Assembly: GCF_007673095.1 (NCBI RefSeq)
Contig: NZ_VDYZ01000015.1
Coordinates: forward strand, 1 to 64,000
Length of the DNA stretch: 64,000 nucleotides
Direction: 5' to 3'
From: Corynebacterium glyciniphilum AJ 3170
GTDB lineage: Bacteria > Actinomycetota > Actinomycetes > Mycobacteriales > Mycobacteriaceae
The notes under the pieces are model-generated. The model had not been told where the DNA came from, made no database searches, and was given only the letters and a program-made list of their open reading frames with translations. Of the stretch, positions 42,530 to 51,826 are shown in pieces. The position numbers were made by a program, and so were the translations under genes. Each line of letters begins with the position of its first letter. Position 1 is the first letter of the stretch.

Positions 42530-43335
42530 CGCTGCACCGTCTCCGCCGTGGCGTCGACCCATCCGCGGGTGAGGAAGGAGACGTCCCCCTCCGCGAAGGC
42601 GGCGATGTCCTCGACCGCGGACGTGAGGTCACCGACATGTCTCCGGAAGTGCGACCGGGTCGTCCGGTACTCCACGACCCAGCCGTTGCCCAGCAACGCC
42701 GCCTGGACGAACCGCACGTGCCCCAACGGCGTGTCCTCCATCGGGGACGCCCGGCCCGGCAGGCCGGTCTCCACGACCACATAGGGGATGCCCTCATCCG
42801 AGCGTCGACGTCGGTCGGCGTCGTCCGTCAGGGTCATGCGCACGCTCTCCGCGTCGATGTGGGTGGTCACGGTGCCGACGGAGGAACGCATCCGCAGCCC
42901 GCGGTCCACACCCGTCGGATTCACCCAGATCTGCTCCATGTCATCCACCATGCACAGCCCCAGGTCGCAGGACCTGTCCTGCAGCAGCCGCCCGGTCTCC
43001 CCCGCCTCAGAGAACGGCAGTGCCACATGCAGCGCATCGTTGACGACCTCGACCGGGAACTCCAGCAGACTGAACGGGTCACCCGCCTCGGTCCGCACGC
43101 CCCCACCGACGTCGCAGTGCTCGTTCACCCACGCCGCCAGGGCGGCGACACCCCGCGGTGCGGGACGCCCCGGGTGCGGGTCGCCGGGGCCCTGCCGGAA
43201 GGCCTCCGGGTCCGTCGTCGCGCTCATGTCGTCACCGAGTTCCTCATGGATCCGATGCGCCTCGGCACGGAGATCCTCGTCGGGACGGTAGCTGTCACCT
43301 GCGCAAGGACGGAAGAAGAGGAAGCCGAGGGTCAT
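42526..43335 (-). CDS. Hypothetical protein
   Basis: 269 residues from ATG 43335 (MTLGFLFFRPCAG). No motif recognised. Mixed alpha/beta, acidic, no membrane span or signal; the C-terminal part (SHFRRHVGDLTSAVEDIAAFAEGDVSFLTRGWV) could form helices. It overlaps the nucleoside hydrolase by GTGA, so both are one operon. Nearby annotated proteins with a similar start are not known to me. Confidence 0.6.
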   Translation of the reverse strand: MTLGFLFFRPCAGDSYRPDEDLRAEAHRIHEELGDDMSATTDPEAFRQGPGDPHPGRPAPRGVAALAAWVNEHCDVGGGVRTEAGDPFSLLEFPVEVVNDALHVALPFSEAGETGRLLQDRSCDLGLCMVDDMEQIWVNPTGVDRGLRMRSSVGTVTTHIDAESVRMTLTDDADRRRRSDEGIPYVVVETGLPGRASPMEDTPLGHVRFVQAALLGNGWVVEYRTTRSHFRRHVGDLTSAVEDIAAFAEGDVSFLTRGWVDATAETVQR

Positions 43336-43413
43336 GTCCGCCCATTCTATGGTGATGCGTATCACCTCTGGACAGTTGGGGTGATGAACTACCCCCGACT
43401 ACACTCCCCGCCC

Positions 43414-44415
43414 ATGAGAGCAGCAGTCGCCGACCGCCCGGGCCCGCTCCACGAGGTCGTCACCGTGCAGACGGTCCCCGAGCCCGGTGCACCCGGGCCC
43501 ACGGAGCTGACGGTCCGGATGACGGCCACCACAGCCAACCCGTCCGACGCTGTCACGGTCTCCGGGGCGTACCCCTCGCGGACGACCTTCCCGTTGGTCC
43601 CCGGTTTCGAAGGTGTCGGTGTCGTCGAGGACGTCGGACGGGACGTCCCCGGCATCGCCCGCGATCTCGTCGGACGCCGGGTACTGCCCCTCGGTGGCCC
43701 CGGGTGCTGGCAGCAGCGGCGTTCCGTCGACCACTCCTGGTGCGTCCCGGTGCCCGCTGACCTCGATGACCGCACCGCCTGCTTCTCCTACATCAATCCG
43801 CTGACCGCCTCACTGATGGTGTCCCGGTACTGCCGCAGTGCCCGGTCGGTGGCGGTCACCGCCGCTACCTCGGCGATCGCCGGTCACCTGGCGGAGTTGT
43901 TGACGGAACGGTTCTCACTCCGTCCTGTGGGCCTGGTGCGTGGAACACCCGGCAGCACGGTCGCGGACCCGGACAGATGGGCGGAGGTGATCAGCACCGC
44001 CGACCCCGACTGGCGATCTCGGCTGCACGTGACGGGGCCCGGCGACACGCAGGGCCCGGACGTGATCCTCGACTGCGTCGGAGGGCCACTCGGCAATGAC
44101 CTCGTCGACGCACTCGCCCCCGGCGGAACCCTGGTGCTCTACGGACTGCTGTCCGGCACCCCGCTGGCCGTGGACTGCTTCGACGGGCGGGGTGGGACGC
44201 GCGTCGAGATGTTCCGCCTGCGCGACACCGTGCACTCAGTCCCCCGCCGGGATCTCCCCGGACTGTTCACACCGGTGTTTGACCTGCAGCGTCGAGGTCT
44301 GCTGCACACCCCGGTGTCCGCCGCCACCGGGTTGGACGGCCTGCCCGGACTCCTCGCCTCGGGTGTGGGTGTCGGGTCCGGCCGCGGGAAGATCCTCATC
44401 GACCCGTGGGCGTGA
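43414..44415 (+). CDS. Medium-chain (MDR) quinone-reductase-like oxidoreductase
   Basis: 333 residues from ATG 43414. GroES-like N-terminus (ELTVRMTATTANPSDAVTVSGAYPS, then PLVPGFEGVGVVEDVG) and a Rossmann C-half (VAVTAATSAIAGHLAELL, ILDCVGGPLGNDLVDALAPGGTLVLYG). No structural zinc Cys group is seen, as in the QOR/MECR/enoyl-reductase branch. NADPH-dependent reduction of a C=C bond or quinone is likely; the substrate is unknown. Confidence 0.82.
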   Translation: MRAAVADRPGPLHEVVTVQTVPEPGAPGPTELTVRMTATTANPSDAVTVSGAYPSRTTFPLVPGFEGVGVVEDVGRDVPGIARDLVGRRVLPLGGPGCWQQRRSVDHSWCVPVPADLDDRTACFSYINPLTASLMVSRYCRSARSVAVTAATSAIAGHLAELLTERFSLRPVGLVRGTPGSTVADPDRWAEVISTADPDWRSRLHVTGPGDTQGPDVILDCVGGPLGNDLVDALAPGGTLVLYGLLSGTPLAVDCFDGRGGTRVEMFRLRDTVHSVPRRDLPGLFTPVFDLQRRGLLHTPVSAATGLDGLPGLLASGVGVGSGRGKILIDPWA

Positions 44416-44430
44416 CTGCCCGGGTGACGG

Positions 44431-44490
44431 TGGGAGGACATGGGAGGACATGGGAGGACATGGGAGGACATGGGAGGACATGGGAGGACG
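44431..44490. repeat. Six-copy 10-bp tandem repeat
   Basis: TGGGAGGACA repeated six times, the last ending in G. It lies between the oxidoreductase stop (16 bp) and its terminator (19 bp) and has high potential for slippage. Confidence 0.95.
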
Positions 44491-44508
44491 AGGCTAACCC
44501 TCGCAGCA

Positions 44509-44555
44509 CCCAGCAACCCCGGAGGTTGGTGCGACCAACCTCCGGGGTTGCTGGG
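44509..44555. terminator. AGCAACCCC-family terminator
   Basis: 22-bp perfect arms CCCAGCAACCCCGGAGGTTGGT and complement around GCG. It separates the convergent oxidoreductase and MGMT-like genes. Confidence 0.88.
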
Positions 44556-44566
44556 TGACAAGATCC

Positions 44567-44938
44567 TCATCGACCGGTGGGCCAGAGCCGTTCAGCGATC
44601 TCCTCGGCATCCAGGCACTGGCTCGTCGGTATCCGCAGGGTGTCGCCGTCCCGGGTGAAGGACACCGCCCGCCGCGCCAGTCCGGCCGACCGGGAATTCT
44701 CCCCCTCCCCCATCTCCGGGACGATGAAGCTGCGGTGACCTGCCCGTCCGCGGGTGTGGCCGACCGGGATCACCGGGGCAGCGAGGTCCCAGCCGAAATC
44801 ACCGGTGGCCAGTGCCCTCGCCACCGCCCGGGCTCCCCGCGGCACACCGATTGCCGCGGCGATCTCGCCGTAACCGGTCACCTCGCCGTCGTTGATGAGG
44901 GCGAGAACCTCCCCCACCCGGGCGTGCAGGTCGTCCAT
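44567..44938 (-). CDS. MGMT/ATL-type DNA-binding domain protein
   Basis: 123 residues. The segment NDGEVTGYGEIAAAIGVPRGARAVARAL (about 17-44) is the helix-turn-helix of O6-alkylguanine-DNA alkyltransferases. The alkyl-acceptor PCHR motif is replaced (PVIPVGH), so like the ATL proteins it cannot accept an alkyl group but may bind damaged guanine and recruit excision repair. Coupled to the GNAT gene by TGATG. Confidence 0.8.
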   Translation of the reverse strand: MDDLHARVGEVLALINDGEVTGYGEIAAAIGVPRGARAVARALATGDFGWDLAAPVIPVGHTRGRAGHRSFIVPEMGEGENSRSAGLARRAVSFTRDGDTLRIPTSQCLDAEEIAERLWPTGR

Positions 44939-45465
44939 CAGACCTCCGAGAGCCGCTTCCGGTAGAACACCGACTGTGACACCCGGTCGGGGTACACCCG
45001 GGGCGCGTTCTCGATGTGCATGCGCTCCGCCCCGTTCTTCTCCATCGAGCGGCACGAGCGGTGGTTCTCGACGTCGGCACGGAACCACACCTCACCGACA
45101 CCCGCGGAACGGAGGACGGTGAACATCGCTTCCTTCATCTCCGTGTTGGCCGCCCCGCCGTTGCCCCGCGCCGAGGGCATCACCCAGGTGTACCCGAGCA
45201 TCACGGTGCCGGCGGACCGGTCACCGTTGTACACGGTGGTGCTGGCCAGCGGTCGGTCGCCGTCCCACAGTGCGTAGGTCCGGCGGGCGTCGTCGGCGAC
45301 GAACTCCGCCAGCGGAAACGGGGAGAACGTGAAGAAGTGGAAGGTCTCGGCCCGGTCCGGTTCCGGCAGGGCCGCCTCGACGCGGGCGGCGTCCTGTGCG
45401 GTCACCCGTCGCATCTCCCGGCCGGTGCCGGTCGGGAAACGTTCGGGCAGCTCAGGCCAGAACAT
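44938..45465 (-). CDS. GNAT acetyltransferase
   Basis: 175 residues. Beta-strand 4/pyrophosphate-loop region VMLGYTWVMPSARGNGGAANTEMKEAMF (about 87-115) and ENHRSCRSMEKNGAERM give a RimL-like GNAT. Acceptor unknown. It overlaps purA by TGATG, so purA, this gene and the ATL-like gene form one translationally linked operon. Confidence 0.8.
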   Translation of the reverse strand: MFWPELPERFPTGTGREMRRVTAQDAARVEAALPEPDRAETFHFFTFSPFPLAEFVADDARRTYALWDGDRPLASTTVYNGDRSAGTVMLGYTWVMPSARGNGGAANTEMKEAMFTVLRSAGVGEVWFRADVENHRSCRSMEKNGAERMHIENAPRVYPDRVSQSVFYRKRLSEV

Positions 45466-46751
45466 CAGTCGAGGACGTCGTGGATGACGATGGTCTCGTC
45501 GCGTCCCGGGCCGACGCCCACGTAGGAGACGCGGCAGCCGGACAGTTCCTCCAGGCGGTTCAGGTAGTCCTTCGCCTTCTGCGGCAGCTCGTCGAAGGAC
45601 CGGCAGCCGGAGATGTCCTCGTCCCAGGCCGGCATCGTCTCGTAGATCGGGGTGGCGTGGTGGACATCGGTCTGGCTCATCGGCATCTCGTCGTGACGGA
45701 CGCCGTCGACGTCGTAGGCCACGCAGACCGGGATCTCACCGATGCCGGTGAGCACGTCGAGCTTGGTGACGAAGAGGTCGGTGAAGCCGTTGACCCGGGA
45801 CGCGTACCGGGCGATGACGGAGTCGTACCAGCCACACCGGCGGGTGCGTCCGGTGTTGACCCCGACCTCACCGCCGGTGGTCTGCAGGTACTCACCCCAC
45901 TTGTCGAAGAGCTCCGTGGGGAACGGGCCTGCGCCGACACGGGTGGTGTAGGCCTTGATGATGCCCAGGGAGCTGGTGATCCGGGTGGGGCCGATACCGG
46001 AGCCCACGCAGGCGCCGCCGGCGGTCGGGTTCGAGGAGGTGACGAAGGGGTAGGTGCCGTGGTCGACGTCGAGCATGGTGGCCTGGCCGCCCTCCATGAG
46101 CACGGACTTGCCGGCGTCGAGCGCCTGGTTGAGTTCCAGTTCGGCGTCGATGAGCATCGGGGTGAGCCGGTCGGCGTAGCCCATGAAGTACTCGACGATC
46201 TCGTCGACGTCGATGGCCTTGCGGTTGTACAGCTTCACCAGCATCTGGTTCTTCTGGTTCAGCGCACCCTCGACCTTCTGCCGCAGGATCGACTCGTCCA
46301 GCAGGTCCTGGGCGCGGATGCCGATGCGGGACACCTTGTCCGCGTAGGACGGTCCGATGCCGCGGCCGGTGGTGCCGATGGCACGCTTGCCGAGGAAGCG
46401 TTCGGAGACCTTGTCCAGGACCTGGTGGTACGGCGCGACCAGCTGGGCGTTGGCACTGACCCGCAGACGGGAGGCGTTCGCACCGCGTGCCTCGAGTCCG
46501 TCGATCTCCTCGAAGAGGGCCTCGAGGTTCACGACGCAGCCGTTGCCGATGACCGGGACGGCGTTCTCGCTGAGCACACCGGCGGGCAGGAGTTTGAGCT
46601 CGTACTTCTCCCCGCCGACGACGACGGTGTGGCCGGCGTTGTTACCGCCGTTGGGCTTGACGACGTAGTCGACCCGACCGCCGAGGATGTCGGTGGCCTT
46701 GCCTTTTCCTTCGTCGCCCCACTGCGCTCCGACCACGATGATTGCTGTCAT
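45465..46751 (-). CDS. purA: Adenylosuccinate synthetase
   Basis: 428 residues. Converts IMP, aspartate and GTP to adenylosuccinate, the committed step to AMP. GTP loop GDEGKGK (12-18), NGGNNAGHT (about 34-42) and [10 protein letters not shown] are all present. Length is normal. ATG 46751 follows CAGAGCTA; promoter upstream at 46804-46831. First gene of the purA-GNAT-ATL operon. Confidence 0.98.
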   Translation of the reverse strand: MTAIIVVGAQWGDEGKGKATDILGGRVDYVVKPNGGNNAGHTVVVGGEKYELKLLPAGVLSENAVPVIGNGCVVNLEALFEEIDGLEARGANASRLRVSANAQLVAPYHQVLDKVSERFLGKRAIGTTGRGIGPSYADKVSRIGIRAQDLLDESILRQKVEGALNQKNQMLVKLYNRKAIDVDEIVEYFMGYADRLTPMLIDAELELNQALDAGKSVLMEGGQATMLDVDHGTYPFVTSSNPTAGGACVGSGIGPTRITSSLGIIKAYTTRVGAGPFPTELFDKWGEYLQTTGGEVGVNTGRTRRCGWYDSVIARYASRVNGFTDLFVTKLDVLTGIGEIPVCVAYDVDGVRHDEMPMSQTDVHHATPIYETMPAWDEDISGCRSFDELPQKAKDYLNRLEELSGCRVSYVGVGPGRDETIVIHDVLD

Positions 46752-46803
46752 TAGCTCTGCCGTCGCTTTCCGATCCGGTTACTAGTACGTTGACCAACTG
46801 AAC

Positions 46804-46831
46804 AGTGTAGCCGGTCGCTCTTGCCGGTCCA
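46804..46831 (-). promoter_or_regulatory. Probable purA promoter
   Basis: Minus strand: TGGACC (46831-46826), 16 nt, TACACT (46809-46804), about 50 nt before the purA start. It shares the 108-bp gap with the divergent gene at 46860. Confidence 0.45.
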
Positions 46832-46859
46832 GCATCTTCGTCCCGTACTCTTGGGGACC

Positions 46860-47762
46860 ATGACGACCGTTGTGCTCGCGTGTGGACCACGTGCCGCAGA
46901 TCTGGTCGGCGCCCTCGTCGCCGACGCTGTCACCCTGCCTGACATGCCGGGACGCCGCGACCTGCGGCTCCTCGACGACCTCGCCGCCGCGCACCTGCCG
47001 GTCGACGACACACCCAGCCTCGAGGAGATCGCCGCCGCCCCGGACGTCCCCCACCAGGGGGCCCCGCAGTTCGCACCGCAGCACCCCGACCGTCCGGTAC
47101 GGGTGGTCGTGGTCGGGTCGGACGCGGCACTGTCCGCGGTGGTGACCCGCCTGATGCGTATCGACGCGATGTGGATGTCCGTCGGCTTCGTTCCGGTGGT
47201 CGACGACGGGGAGACCTCGGTTGTCGCTCAGAACTGGCAGTTGTCGATGGTGTCCGGCTCGGGAGGTGGGCCGAGCGTGGCGGCACTGAACTTCGCCATG
47301 ACCGCGCCGGTCCGCCCTACCGCGGTCGTCCGCGACGACTCCGGCCTGGTCACCTTGGGGTCGGCGGAGATCTTCCACACCGGTGCGGAACTCGTCGGGG
47401 AGATCATCGTGGACTCGCAGACCCTGTTCGCCAACACCTCGGGCCGGGCCTGGGACGGGCGGACGGGTGCCTTCGGCGTACGGCTCGTGCCCACCGTCGA
47501 TGCCCCCGGCCTCGCCGCGACCCGGCTGGTCACCCCGTCGGTGTGGGACGCCGACGCCGCCCGGAACGTCCCCCGGCGCCGCCTGTTCCGCCGTCCCGCC
47601 GAGATCGGCGGCGTAGATCCGCAGGCGGTGCTGACCGGACGCGCATTGCAGGCCGGCGGGGTGGAGCTCACCGTCGTCCGCGACGGGGTCGTCCATCCCC
47701 GTCCCACGTCGAAGGTGACGTTCTACCGGCACCTGCGCGACGGGCAGTTCGTCCGGCGGTGA
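46860..47762 (+). CDS. Conserved hypothetical protein next to purA
   Basis: 300 residues from ATG 46860. The C-terminal part (SAEIFHTGAELVGEIIVDSQTLF... GAFGVRLVPTVDAPGLAATRL) resembles beta-rich stretches of diacylglycerol kinase/NAD kinase-fold proteins, but no GGDGT motif is seen. TACTCT ends 10 nt before the ATG, so a leaderless mRNA is likely. Likely a corynebacterial conserved gene. Function unknown. Confidence 0.65.
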   Translation: MTTVVLACGPRAADLVGALVADAVTLPDMPGRRDLRLLDDLAAAHLPVDDTPSLEEIAAAPDVPHQGAPQFAPQHPDRPVRVVVVGSDAALSAVVTRLMRIDAMWMSVGFVPVVDDGETSVVAQNWQLSMVSGSGGGPSVAALNFAMTAPVRPTAVVRDDSGLVTLGSAEIFHTGAELVGEIIVDSQTLFANTSGRAWDGRTGAFGVRLVPTVDAPGLAATRLVTPSVWDADAARNVPRRRLFRRPAEIGGVDPQAVLTGRALQAGGVELTVVRDGVVHPRPTSKVTFYRHLRDGQFVRR

Positions 47763-47766
47763 CGCC

Positions 47767-48243
47767 CTACGCGGTGCGCACCATCGACACGTGGGGGATC
47801 CCGCCTTCGTCGTACTCGTCCCCGTAGGTCTCGAAACCGTAGGCGGAGTAGAGACCGGTGATGTAGGTCTGGGCGTGGAGCACGATCGGTTCACCGGAGT
47901 GCAGTTCCACGGCACGCTCGATCAGCTGTCCCGCCAACCCCCGTCCGCGGTACCTCGGGTCGGTCGCGACCCGCCCCAGCACCCGCCGGACCACCGCGGT
48001 GCCGGGCACGTTCCACAGGGCCGGGACGGACAGTGTGCGCAGGTAGGCGACGACCTCCCGGCCACTGCGGATGAACACGTGCAGGGTGCCGTCGTCCAGG
48101 TCGCGCCAGTCGAGTTCCTCGTCCTCGACCTTCTGCTCGCGCAGGAAGACCTCGGAGCGCAGCCGGGCGATCGCGTAGACCTCCGTGGTGTCGAGGCCCC
48201 CCCAATGCTTGACGGTGATGTCGGACAGAGCGGTTGTTGCCAT
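47767..48243 (-). CDS. ElaA-type GNAT acetyltransferase
   Basis: 158 residues from ATG 48243. Matches the ElaA family: IARLRSEVFLREQKVEDEELDWRDLDD (about 25-51), HVFIRSGREVVAYLRTL, GRVATDPRYRGRGLAGQLIERA (acetyl-CoA loop) and LHAQTYITGLYSAYGFETYGDEYDEGGIPHVSM. Substrate is unknown in all organisms I know of. Confidence 0.88.
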   Translation of the reverse strand: MATTALSDITVKHWGGLDTTEVYAIARLRSEVFLREQKVEDEELDWRDLDDGTLHVFIRSGREVVAYLRTLSVPALWNVPGTAVVRRVLGRVATDPRYRGRGLAGQLIERAVELHSGEPIVLHAQTYITGLYSAYGFETYGDEYDEGGIPHVSMVRTA

Positions 48244-48298
48244 GCCAATACTGTATCTGACGACCGTGCCCGACCGGCCGCCTGACCCGACGGCTCGG

Positions 48299-49573
48299 CT
48301 ACGGTCGGTCGGCACCGCCGTCCCCGTCTGTACCACCGGTACCACCGCCCCAGACTTCCGGCGGGAACCGCGGGTCCTCGACGGTGGGCTTCAGCACCGA
48401 CATGGCCGACTCACGTGACATGCCGCAGATCTGCAGGGTGTCGACGATGATCGAGCGGCACTGTGCCAGCACAACCGTCCCCGACAGCCCCGCGCCCTCT
48501 GCGGTGGACAGGTCGGCGCGCCCCGCCAGCACCTGCAGACGACGGGTGATCTCCGGGATCTCCACGAGTTCCTGACGGGTGCCCCGGGTGCCGCCCGAGG
48601 CGTAGACGGTGCCGAGGTGGCCCAGGGCGTCGGAGATGTCCCGGATGAGGCGGGGCAACTCCGCGTCCGGTTTCACGCCGTCGCCCACCATGATCTCAGC
48701 CCGCCGGGCGAGCACACGCGAGTTGCGCATGACATTGTCCACCGGCGTGAGGATGCGGTTCATCGACCGCGTGTACCGGCGGGCGGACCAGTAGATCGGC
48801 GAGATGTTCACCACCTCGTCGCCGCCACCGACCGAGGACATCAGTTCATTGACCCCCGCCTGGGTACCGCGGGCGGTGGCCAACGCTTCGCCGATGAGCT
48901 CCTCGTCACCGTCCTCGATGCCCTGGGCGACGTCGTCGAGCACCAGGGCGGCCTTGCTGATGAGGCTGGCGACCTCGCGCCGGGCCGCGCGCAACGGACT
49001 GTTCGGAATCACCGCGACGACGAGCAGTCCGACGAGGCCACCGATGAGGGCGTCGACCATCCGCTCCCACCCTGCCTGATCGCCCGGTGGGATCAGCGTG
49101 GCGACCAGGACGGCGGAACTCGCCGCCTGGTTGGCCGCGATGGGGCCCTTGTCAACGAAGACGGCCAACAGCATGGCACCGAACACCGCCACGGTGATCT
49201 GCCACGCCCCCTCACCGATCTGGGAGATGACCAGGTCTCCGATACCGATGCCCACGGCGACGCCGATAACGATCTCGAGGCCACGACGGGCCCGTTTCCC
49301 GCCGTAGGCCCCGAGGCTGATGACCGCGGCGATGGGCGCGAAGAACGGCTGTTCGTGACCGACGATGTTGTGGGCGATGAAGAAGGCCAGTCCTGCGGAC
49401 ACCGCGCACTGTAACGCAAACACGGAGCTGCCACGCATCCGGTTGACGCGTTCGATGACGGCGATCCGCTGCAGGGACTCCGCCGCCGCCTTCACCCCGG
49501 CGCGGGCCCGGTCGCGTGGGCGTTCACGTGCCCGCCTCTCGCGCTGCTTCTTGCTGTCCGTCATGGAGTCCAT
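48299..49573 (-). CDS. FUSC-family (aromatic acid exporter-like) membrane protein
   Basis: 424 residues from ATG 49573 (a second ATG is at 49564). Basic N-terminus; four to six spans between about 50 and 190, with HEQPFFAPIAAVISLG and KGPIAANQAASSAVLVATL as in FUSC domain 2; then a cytoplasmic helical part. Related AaeB-like proteins export aromatic acids. It is divergent to a TetR gene across the TGTACA operator. Confidence 0.78.
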   Translation of the reverse strand: MDSMTDSKKQRERRARERPRDRARAGVKAAAESLQRIAVIERVNRMRGSSVFALQCAVSAGLAFFIAHNIVGHEQPFFAPIAAVISLGAYGGKRARRGLEIVIGVAVGIGIGDLVISQIGEGAWQITVAVFGAMLLAVFVDKGPIAANQAASSAVLVATLIPPGDQAGWERMVDALIGGLVGLLVVAVIPNSPLRAARREVASLISKAALVLDDVAQGIEDGDEELIGEALATARGTQAGVNELMSSVGGGDEVVNISPIYWSARRYTRSMNRILTPVDNVMRNSRVLARRAEIMVGDGVKPDAELPRLIRDISDALGHLGTVYASGGTRGTRQELVEIPEITRRLQVLAGRADLSTAEGAGLSGTVVLAQCRSIIVDTLQICGMSRESAMSVLKPTVEDPRFPPEVWGGGTGGTDGDGGADRP

Positions 49574-49609
49574 TGTGACACGTCCTGTTGCCGGACCCGC
49601 GGACGATGA

Positions 49610-49637
49610 TGTACACATGTACATGTACAGATGTACA
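49610..49637. promoter_or_regulatory. Four-copy TGTACA operator between FUSC and TetR genes
   Basis: TGTACA at 49610, 49618, 49624 and 49632, giving TGTACA-N2-TGTACATGTACA-N2-TGTACA, which is symmetric about 49623/49624. Placed in the 84-bp gap between divergent starts. A typical double TetR dimer site. Confidence 0.75.
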
Positions 49638-49657
49638 TCAACAGGAAGGTACAGGAC

Positions 49658-50293
49658 GTGCCCACACCGGACCACGGTGACACCCCTTCGACGCCCGCAC
49701 CAGGCAAACGTGACCCGGCCGGACGCCGGGCGGCGATCCTGGAGGCCGCCACCGAACTGATCTGCGAGAAGGGCGCCTCCTCCCTCACCCACCGGGCGGT
49801 GGCCGCACGGGCCCACGTCGCCGTGGGGTCCACCACCCAGTACTTCGACAGCATCGACGATCTCAGGGACGAGGCACTCCAGGTGCTCGCCGACGAGACC
49901 GAGGAGGACCTCGCCGAGATCGCCGACCTGCTTGAGAGCACCGGTGACCTGCCGGAGATCATCATGCAGTGTGCCCGGGTCATGCAGGACTTCCTGGGCG
50001 ACGCCCGCCAGGTCCGTGCGAATCTGGCGATGATCAGCACCGCGATGACCGACCCGTCGCTGCGTCGGCTCGCACTGCAGTGGTCCGACGAACTCACCGA
50101 CCTCCTCGCCGAGAAGGTCGGACGTGCCCGCGCCTCCGCCGCCGTCGCCTACATCGACGGACTCACCGTCCACGCCGCCCTCCATAGCGACCCGACAGAC
50201 GATCCGACGGACGACCCGACAGACGTCGACACCATCGCCACCGTGCTCACCGCACTGCTCGCGATGCCCGACAACCAGGAGCCGACCCCGTGA
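49658..50293 (+). CDS. TetR-family regulator (exporter control)
   Basis: 211 residues from GTG 49658; GGAAGG lies 10 nt upstream. ATG 49631 is possible but falls in the operator. HTH at SSLTHRAVAARAHVAVGSTTQYFDSIDDLRDEAL (about 45-78). The C-terminus has a DPTDDPTDDPTDVD repeat. GTGA overlap with the MFS exporter. It probably represses this exporter and the divergent FUSC gene. Confidence 0.88.
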   Translation: MPTPDHGDTPSTPAPGKRDPAGRRAAILEAATELICEKGASSLTHRAVAARAHVAVGSTTQYFDSIDDLRDEALQVLADETEEDLAEIADLLESTGDLPEIIMQCARVMQDFLGDARQVRANLAMISTAMTDPSLRRLALQWSDELTDLLAEKVGRARASAAVAYIDGLTVHAALHSDPTDDPTDDPTDVDTIATVLTALLAMPDNQEPTP

Positions 50294-51813
50294 CCGCACA
50301 CCCGTCAGACGGCATGTCCCGCACCGCCCGCTGGGCCGCCACCGCAGTGCTCACCGCCAGCCTGCTGGTGATCACGATGGACATGACGATCCTCAACATC
50401 GCCCTGCCCGAGATGGCCGCCGAACTGCAGCCGACCTCCACCCAGCAGCTGTGGATCGTGGACATCTACTCGCTGGTCCTCGCCGGCCTGCTGGTCTCCT
50501 GGTCCGCGGTGGCCGACCGGTGGGGACGCAAGAAGATGCTCATGCTGGGCTACAGCTTCTTCATCATCGCCTCCCTGCTGGTGCTCGTCGCCGACACCGC
50601 CAACCAGATCATCGCGATCCGCGCCTTCCTCGGCGTAGGCGGCGCGATGATCATGCCGCAGACCCTGTCGATGATCCGCATCATCTTCACCGACCTCAAG
50701 GAACGTGCCACCGCACTGAGCATCTGGGCCGCCGTCTCCGGCCTCGGTGCCGCTTTCGGCCCCCTGGTCGGCGGCGTCCTGCTGGAGCACTTCAGCTGGC
50801 ATGCCGCCTTCCTGGTCAATGTCCCGCTGATGGGCCTGGCGATCATCGGCGGGATCGTCCTGCTGCCCGAGTCCACCGTCGCCAACCCCGGACGGTGGGA
50901 CGTCTTCGCCGCCGTCCAGTCCATGGTGGGCATGGTGCTGCTGGTGTGGTCGGTCAAGGAGTTCGGCAAGGAGGCGTCCTTCGCCGTGCCGGGCGCACTG
51001 ATCGCCTTCGCCCTCGCGGTGGCGGTTCTCGCCTGGTTCACCGTGCGCTGCCTGCGCAGCGACTCGCCACTGCTCGAACTACGACTGTTCCGCAACCGTC
51101 CGTTCACCGCCGGGATCATCGCGGCTCTCGGCTCGACGTTCGCGATGATCGCCGCTCTGCTGCTGCTCGCCCAGTGGCTGCAACTCGTCGACGGCGCCTC
51201 CCCGATCGAAACCGGCGTGAAGCTGATCCCTGTCGCCGTGGCCGCCGCCATCGCATCCATCGCCGCACCACCGCTGAGCCGACTGGTCGGCTCCCGCGGT
51301 GTGCTCGCCGGTGGGCTGATCCTCGCCGGAGGTGGACTGCTCTACATCGGGCTGACCCCCGGGGACGTCACCTACACGACGATTCTCGCGGCAATGGTCC
51401 TCGTCGGAGCCGGGGTCGGTTCGCTGGCCATCGCCTCGGCGATGATCATGGGAGGGTCCCCCGAGGACAAGGCCGGTAACGCCGGCGCGCTCGAGGAGGC
51501 CTCCTATGAACTCGGCGCGGTGCTGGGGATCACGGTGCTGGGAAGTGTCTCGGCGCTGGTGTTCCGGGACCATCTGCGCGACATGACGACCGGCCTCGGC
51601 CTCCCGGGCGAGGTGGTTGATCCGGCCGGGGAGTCCCTCGGCGCGGCAATGCACATCGCCGAGGAGGCACAGTTGCCGTCACTGGCAACCAGTGCTGCGG
51701 AGGCGTTCACTGACTCACTGCAGTTCGCCGGGATCATCGGCGGGGCGATCATGGTCCTGGTCGGGGCGGCGGTCTTCGTGATCACGCCGAAAGGAACGCA
51801 GGCTGCGCACTAG
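50290..51813 (+). CDS. MFS multidrug exporter, DHA2 (14-span) type
   Basis: 507 residues from GTG 50290. Drug:H+ antiporter: TASLLVITMDMTILNIALPEMA (motif D1, span 1), WSAVADRWGRKKML (motif A), IWAAVSGLGAAFGPLVGGVLLEHFSWHAAFLVNVP (motif C, about 150-184). Like QacA/SmvA/EmrB members, it should export cationic or amphipathic drugs. Coupled to the TetR regulator. Confidence 0.92.
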   Translation: MTAHPSDGMSRTARWAATAVLTASLLVITMDMTILNIALPEMAAELQPTSTQQLWIVDIYSLVLAGLLVSWSAVADRWGRKKMLMLGYSFFIIASLLVLVADTANQIIAIRAFLGVGGAMIMPQTLSMIRIIFTDLKERATALSIWAAVSGLGAAFGPLVGGVLLEHFSWHAAFLVNVPLMGLAIIGGIVLLPESTVANPGRWDVFAAVQSMVGMVLLVWSVKEFGKEASFAVPGALIAFALAVAVLAWFTVRCLRSDSPLLELRLFRNRPFTAGIIAALGSTFAMIAALLLLAQWLQLVDGASPIETGVKLIPVAVAAAIASIAAPPLSRLVGSRGVLAGGLILAGGGLLYIGLTPGDVTYTTILAAMVLVGAGVGSLAIASAMIMGGSPEDKAGNAGALEEASYELGAVLGITVLGSVSALVFRDHLRDMTTGLGLPGEVVDPAGESLGAAMHIAEEAQLPSLATSAAEAFTDSLQFAGIIGGAIMVLVGAAVFVITPKGTQAAH

Positions 51814-51826
51814 GTAACGTCACAGC

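Noticed and set aside
44431..44490. CRISPR array
   Set aside because: Repeats are 10 bp, contiguous and without spacers; a simple tandem repeat.
44567..45088. Longer start for the MGMT-like gene
   Set aside because: The extension overlaps the acetyltransferase gene and has no MGMT similarity; the TGATG joint at 44938 fits better.
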